A stretch of 64,000 bases of DNA from Todiramphus chloris collaris (Eukaryota > Chordata > Aves > Coraciiformes > Alcedinidae): the NCBI GenBank assembly GCA_025345505.1, contig JANVCC010000010.1:42807772-42871771 (forward strand). Direction: 5' to 3'. This document shows positions 59,098 through 64,000 of the stretch, one piece after another. Made by a program: the position numbers and the translations under genes. Numbering within the stretch: the stretch's first letter is position 1; every line of letters starts with the position of its first letter. Under the pieces are notes generated by a model, which was given only the letters and a program-made list of their open reading frames with translations, searched no databases and was not told where the DNA came from.

Positions 59098-61664
59098 CTA
59101 GATCCTAGAAACAGGTCTTCTTCCCTGGAATGCATGAATAACATGGTAAGGTGGTATATATTCTCTGTCTTGCATGAGAATATATGTTGCTACTTACAGT
59201 TCCCAGTCTTGGGTGTTATTGGGACAAGGTCCTTTAGTATCATCCAGCGTTTATCTCCCTGATCTTCAGCTTTCTTGAGTCAGGAAGTCTCCCAACTTCC
59301 AGGATCTTTCCTCCAGACAGGATTTACTTTACAGACTCCTCATTTCCAAAACCCCTTCTTCTTTCCATGAACATTTCTTTTCAGAAATGCCTACTCTTCA
59401 GTGCCCAGATTGCCCTGTTTTCCGAATCTAAATAGCCTGTGCATAAAAGCACAATGGGCAATCAGTGTCCTAACTGGTATTTCTGGCTTATGCCTCTTTA
59501 TACATTAGACAATTCAGGACATTCAGTTTTAGTCACAGCATTATCAAAATTTACAACCAGCCCACTCAAAAGTTTGGGTTTGGGCATTCACCACCCTCCC
59601 CCAGTTATCTGCCACCTGTTAATGCTCACAGGTTAAGCTATTTTTTTCATCTATGACACCAGATGCAGATGTCATGAGGTCTTTCTTCTCAGTGAGAGCT
59701 CTGACAGAAGTCTCAGCAGATTCTTTTAGAGATCTACATCCAATCCACTCCTCCTGCTATTTACTGATGGAGCCCAGATGGCTTGTTCATCTTTTCAGCT
59801 GTGTTGAATTCATGAGTGTGATTCAGTCTGAGATTAAGACTAAACATAGATGTCCAGCATGAGCTATATGTGGTATTATAGGTGAAAGGGATCAATATGG
59901 GCATTTGATACAGTAAAGGGAGTATGAAGAATCATTCAGCTGTCTAACTATCAGAAACCTATTTTAGGGCAAGCTGAGTTGCTATCTACAAAGTTTTTTT
60001 CACTGTCTCACTCAGAGCTTCTGGTAAGTGACTTTAAGCTTTTTTAGCCATTGCACCATGCTTCCTTACTAAAATCCTCCAGACTCTCTTTAAGAGGTAA
60101 TGATCATTTACATTTATCATCAGTTCTCACTAACAGAAACAGAACTCTAATTCCTGCTCTAGTCTCAGTATTTCTGTGTATCCCAACACCTTATTCTCTC
60201 TACTCCTGCTTTGCTTCTTAAATGTATTCCTTTCCCTTCCTCAGTTCTTTGCAGCACTTCTCACATAGCAATGGTTATTATCCTAAAATGAACTCTGACA
60301 CAAAATGTTTGTCAAGCTGGTATAAGATATGAGATCTTCACTGTCCATTCAAAGGAAAGGAGAATGCACAAGACAAATGTGCCATCTATCTTGGCACTCT
60401 CAAAAACTCTGTAATATAGAACCTCCAAATAGGTCCACCTGTGGATCTAAACTAAGTGGGAATTGTATATGATATATGGTGTGCATAAGAAAGCCCTGAG
60501 AGAGTCATCCTTCAGTCTCAGAGGCAATGTACTTGTACTGTATCCTTGAATGATAACAATTACACAAATACCCCATAATAAGTACAGCTAGATCATGAAA
60601 AGCAGTTGTGGTTCTGTCAGGGGTGTTGCTCTGATAGGTATCACAGAATTTATACAAAATGTGCAAAGTAGTTGAGGTTTTACTCAAGGAATCTGTTCTA
60701 CCTTTGTTGCTGCTATTCTCTGAGTCTCACCCTGAATTATTAAGAGCAGCTGCACTACCTCTATCATAAGTGTTCAGTATCCTACTCATCAGTCTGCACA
60801 TATAAAATCCTACCTCCTTTCTGCCTCCAAAACTATCAAGACTATCTAAATCTTTGCTCTAAGACTTCTCTCAACTAAGACTATCTCAATTTCCTGACTA
60901 TCTCTGATTTTTCTTTTACATCCCTACTGGAAATTTGACCTGCTCTTCAAAGTTTTCTGTTTCTTCTCATCCATACCCAGGTCTGTTCTCATTTCTCGAT
61001 CAGCTCTTTCTATGTTTGCCCTTGTATTTTCTTGTAGCAAAAGCATAATTTATTTGGATCGACTATACAGTGTACATTTTGCAAGAGCTTACCTTATGGA
61101 CATGACTGACATATGTCAGATTGGTCAATGCAAGGTGTATTCTGGTAGTGTGTAATGAATCATTTTCTTCTAGAAAAGCCAACTAAAAAGTGCTACTAGC
61201 AGATGTCATTTTTGTACCTGGCTGTTTGGTAGTGCGATTGTTGGGATGTTCAATAACATATCTAGGTGCAGGACTTTATCATCAAAAACCTAGTCATCTC
61301 CATAATTAAGTAACAGTCTATTTATGAATTTTCTCTGCATTCTAAAAATAATTTTCCTGGATTTGGCTGCAGAGGTAATAATCATTGGTACAGTGTGACT
61401 AAGTAGGGATAATAGAATCACACTCTAGTAAATATAATTAAACATAATATTTTTCATTGGGTAGCTCTTTTTGTATTCACATAAAGATTATTTACTTATC
61501 AAATCATGTTTAAAGAGCATGCTGTTCCCCTGACTTAATCACTATTGGATGGATTCTGAAACCTTGATTCAGATTGACATCCATAAACTTCACTGAGACA
61601 TCTTTTAAACTAAGGCTTTGTCCATACTAAATGACAAAACCAGGTCTTGTTTCTACATACAACA

Positions 61665-61704
61665 AATGACTATGCTAGACTAAGTGTCTGAATGACTATG
61701 CTAG
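61665..61704. repeat. 14-bp direct repeat, period 26
   Basis: AATGACTATGCTAG occurs at 61665-61678 and, unchanged, at 61691-61704, a local duplication. Confidence 0.8.
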
Positions 61705-62053
61705 CACTTCTTTAGTGCTATTACTGTCAATACATACTAGTAGGCACCAACAAAATATTTTTGAACATGACGTTGTCTTACAAGTGTCTTCAATTCTGTA
61801 GCTATATTTAAAATTGTCAGTTTCTTCATGCATATATTTAATATTCACCTACATTCTGCATAAATCTCAATTCTACATCCCATAAGACTTTTTTTTTTTT
61901 GCCAGTAAGCTCCAATTGACATGCAAAAGCTGCATTGTAAGTTGCATATGGGTGATTTCATAGTAAATGGTTTAAGCAGTACTACTTGCTTCATGTATAA
62001 TATACAGATGTTATCTCATTAGACAGCACAAAACTAAGGTATTGGAACATTTC

Positions 62054-62535
62054 TTTTATGAGGAAAGGCTGGGAGACCTGGGGCTGTTTAGTCTGGAGAA
62101 GACTGAGAGGGGATCTGATTAATAATATTACTATTTAATAAATTATTAATTAATAATAATAATATTAATAAAACCAATTTAATTTAATTATTAATAATAT
62201 TTACAAATATCTGAAGAGTGGGTGTCAAGTGGAAGAGGCCAGTCTCTTTTAAGTGGGGCCCTGTGATAGGATGAGGGGCAATGGTCACAAACTGGAACAT
62301 GGGAAGTCCTACTTCAGCATGATGAAAAACTTCTTTCCTGTGAGGGTGACAGAGCATTGGAACATGCTCCCCAAAGAGGTTGAGGAGTCTCCTTCTCTAG
62401 AGACTATCAAAACCTGACTGGATATGTTCCTGTGTGTCATGCCCTAGGTGATCACTTTCTGTCAGGAGGGGTGGACTCGATGATCTCCAGAGATTCCTTC
62501 CAACCTCTACCATTCTATGCTTCTGTGTTTCTATG
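62054..62535 (+). mobile_element. CR1 LINE, 3' part, interrupted by AT-rich expansion
   Basis: The copy begins in ATGAGGAAAGGCTGGGAGAC, CTGGGGCTGTTTAGTCTGGA (the RLGDLGLFSLE block of ORF2), continues to GAGAGGGGATCTGATT, and is then split by about 80 bp of AT-rich repeats. It resumes at TTTACAAATATCTGAAGAGT, GGGTGTCAAG and runs through GTGAGGGTGACAGAGCATTG, GGATATGTTCCTGTGTGTCA, the GGGTGGACTCGATGATCTCC block and CATTCTATGCTTCTGTG. No frame stays open. Confidence 0.92.
62130..62212. repeat. AAT/TTAATAAT-rich expansion inside CR1
   Basis: Repeated TTAATAAT, AATAATATTA and TTTAATTTAATT words, with no C or G except one CC and one C, fill a place where other CR1 copies have only a few bases between the GGGGATCT and TACAAATATCTGAAG blocks. 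Confidence 0.85.
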
Positions 62536-63378
62536 TACCAGGTGTACATTTACTTTGTCTGGTAAACACAGAAGAGGTAAAATCAAATGTGACTAATATC
62601 CAATAATTCTGTATACAATTACAGTGATGACCTCTCCCTCCAGAGGCTGGTCCCTCTAGAGTTCAGTCCCTCCAGAGACCTACCTTAGAATTTAAGCACA
62701 CGTTGCCTAGATACTTAGTGCTGCTTGTGCTAATAAGCAACTGTTCAGGCAAATTCACAGTAGTCAGGATATGTACACAAAGTGTTTTTATAACACAAAG
62801 TCCTTCTGCATCTAGTAGCAAGTGCATTGGGTAAGATAGTTATTAAGATCTACTAATTAACAGAGTGACTCTGTATCATTACCTCTTCTTCCTGTTCCTG
62901 TCTCTATTAATGACACACTTTGTAATCTTAGAGAATCTGTTACTGTATCTTCTTTCTGCTTTACAGATCTGTGTAAAAATGACAGAAATATGTTAAATAC
63001 CTGACTTTTAGTGGCAACAGAACATTCATATCCTTCTGCAACTGCATCTCTAATTAGGGTAAGTGCAAAGAATCCTAAAACTTTCTAAATAACATGAAAA
63101 TAACATAAATTATTGCAATGAGACAGCAATTGTAATGAATGTGTTTTTTTAATGATTGAGTCATCAGACAGTGTACTCACCCTATGATTAATCTCCTTCT
63201 TGGTACTCACCTGAAAAAGAAATATTAACTTCCTCACCTTGGTTCAGCAAAAGTATGATGATTTTTTTCTTTTATTGTTTAAGATACCCTCTGCTCCTAT
63301 TGATTCATAGGGAATATCTCCAGATACACAGATAGATATATGTAGATATACATATTCCCTAAGGTAAATATATGCCCC
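62536..63378. other. AT-rich spacer
   Basis: No gene or transposon recognised. A short GATA/TATA-rich patch lies at 63328-63352. Confidence 0.45.
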
Positions 63379-63701
63379 CTAAGAAAGATGGGGACAATGT
63401 TTTTAGCAGGGATTGTTGCAACAGGACAAGAGGTCATGGTTTAAACTAAAAGAGGGGAGATTTGGCCTAGATATAAGGAAGAATATTTTTACAATGAGGG
63501 TGGTGAAACACTGGCACAAGTTGACCAGAGAGGTGGTAGATGGCCCATCCCTGGAAACATTCAAGGCCAGGCTGGACGAGGATTCGAGCAACCTGATCTA
63601 GTTAATAATGTTCCTGCTCACTGCAGTGATGTTGGACCAGATCACCTTTAGAGGTCTCTTCCAACCCAAACTAGTCTATGATTAAATCTATGATTCTATA
63701 A
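63379..63701 (+). mobile_element. CR1 LINE, 3' fragment, plus strand
   Basis: It starts AAGAAAGATGGGGACAATGT and includes the coding block NRTRGHGLN-like to FGLDIRKNIFTMRVVKHW, LTREVVDGPSLETFKARLDE. The ORF2 stop TAG is at 63599-63601. The 3' UTR has TGTTGGACCAGATCACCTTT, AGAGGTCTCTTCCAACCCAA and ends ATTAAATCTATGATTCTAT. The C-terminal 62 codons are open, but they are only the tail of ORF2. A minus frame over it is an antisense shadow. Confidence 0.93.
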
Positions 63702-64000
63702 ATACAGGGTTAATGCTGAGCCCCATTTGGCCAAAGCATGTGATATGTCCATGTTCTCATCTTGTTTTCTACACAGTATGCTATTACTGAGGATCTGACA
63801 GTTGTACCAAAATGGAGAAAATATTCCTGCTAGTAGCATATAAATTATGGATGTGTGTGCCATTCATTATGTATGTTTGCTTCCTGTTTCTACTGGCAAT
63901 AGTGCCAGGTTTAGGCACTCTTTGGGTTTGCCAAGTGTGTCATGCATCTGCTCAGATTGCACTAGCAGCACTGTTGTGGGATGTTTCAGATTGTCGTGAA
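63702..64000. other. End of window, nothing recognised
   Basis: No repeat or coding signal seen. Confidence 0.45.

Larger units (their letters stand above)
49250..62053. other. 12.8 kb with no recognisable transposon or gene
   Basis: The longest repeat-poor stretch of the window. It holds only simple repeats: (TA)n at 51135-51156, a pyrimidine tract at 57030-57072, ATCT/ATCC and (AT)n at 57521-57600, a 9-bp hairpin at 59073-59097 and a 14-bp direct repeat at 61665-61704. Open frames of 60-109 codons exist on both strands, but none has a recognisable domain. Old, very diverged repeats could be present and would be missed by eye. Confidence 0.5.

Noticed and set aside
1..64000. A new defence, biosynthetic or CRISPR-type system
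   Set aside because: The repeat content is that of a bird chromosome; no operon-like gene arrangement, evenly spaced repeats or compact coding was found on either strand.

Overview
This window looks like intergenic or deep-intronic DNA from a bird, probably a neoavian. The evidence is the repeat content: many 5'-truncated CR1 LINE copies on both strands, most ending in the CR1 3' motif (variants of ATTCTGTGATTCT) with no poly-A tail, plus several solo LTRs of avian endogenous retroviruses. The rest is AT-rich, non-coding, single-copy-like sequence. I could not support any intact host protein gene, rRNA, tRNA, CRISPR array or bacterial-type feature. The longer open frames are CR1 ORF2 remnants, frames antisense to repeats, or chance frames.

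Layout, left: a full-length solo LTR with a perfect 5-bp target-site duplication (1709-2515), a CR1 tail (about 5791), a CR1 on the minus strand (6651-7333), the best-preserved CR1 reverse-transcriptase remnant (about 9085-10850, plus), and a CR1 tail on minus (about 12955-13215). A second LTR family follows at 15378-15795, also with a perfect TSD and carrying a deletion in U3. The longest CR1 copy (about 20592-22512, minus) sits next to an opposed CR1 tail (about 22783-22965, plus).

Layout, middle: an old LTR (about 23650-24135), a CR1 (about 24617-25078, minus), a third LTR family with a perfect TSD (27175-27643), a CR1 with a YADD motif (about 28271-29632, plus), and a repeat-poor stretch up to a long LTR of a fourth family at about 34980-36100. 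After 36101 come single-copy-like DNA with a GC-rich island near 38.3-38.5 kb and a possible conserved non-coding block (38.8-39.8 kb), then an LTR of the 15.4-kb family (about 42100-42677) abutting a scrap of CR1.

Layout, right: a CR1 (about 48047-48742, plus) that is nearly identical in blocks to the 28-kb copy, followed at 48787-49249 by a second LTR of the 27-kb family. About 12.8 kb follow with simple repeats but no transposon I recognise, then two CR1 fragments (about 62054-62535 and 63379-63701, plus).

No set of genes here works together as a system. The signals most worth a second look are the block-wise near-identity and shared premature stop of the 28-kb and 48-kb CR1 copies (candidate gene conversion or a defective master copy), a perfect 15-bp palindrome at the 48-kb CR1 junction, a perfect CRE plus TATA box kept in one LTR but decayed in its sibling, and a possible conserved non-coding block. 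Coordinates of repeat edges were read by eye and can be off by several bases unless a TSD fixes them.
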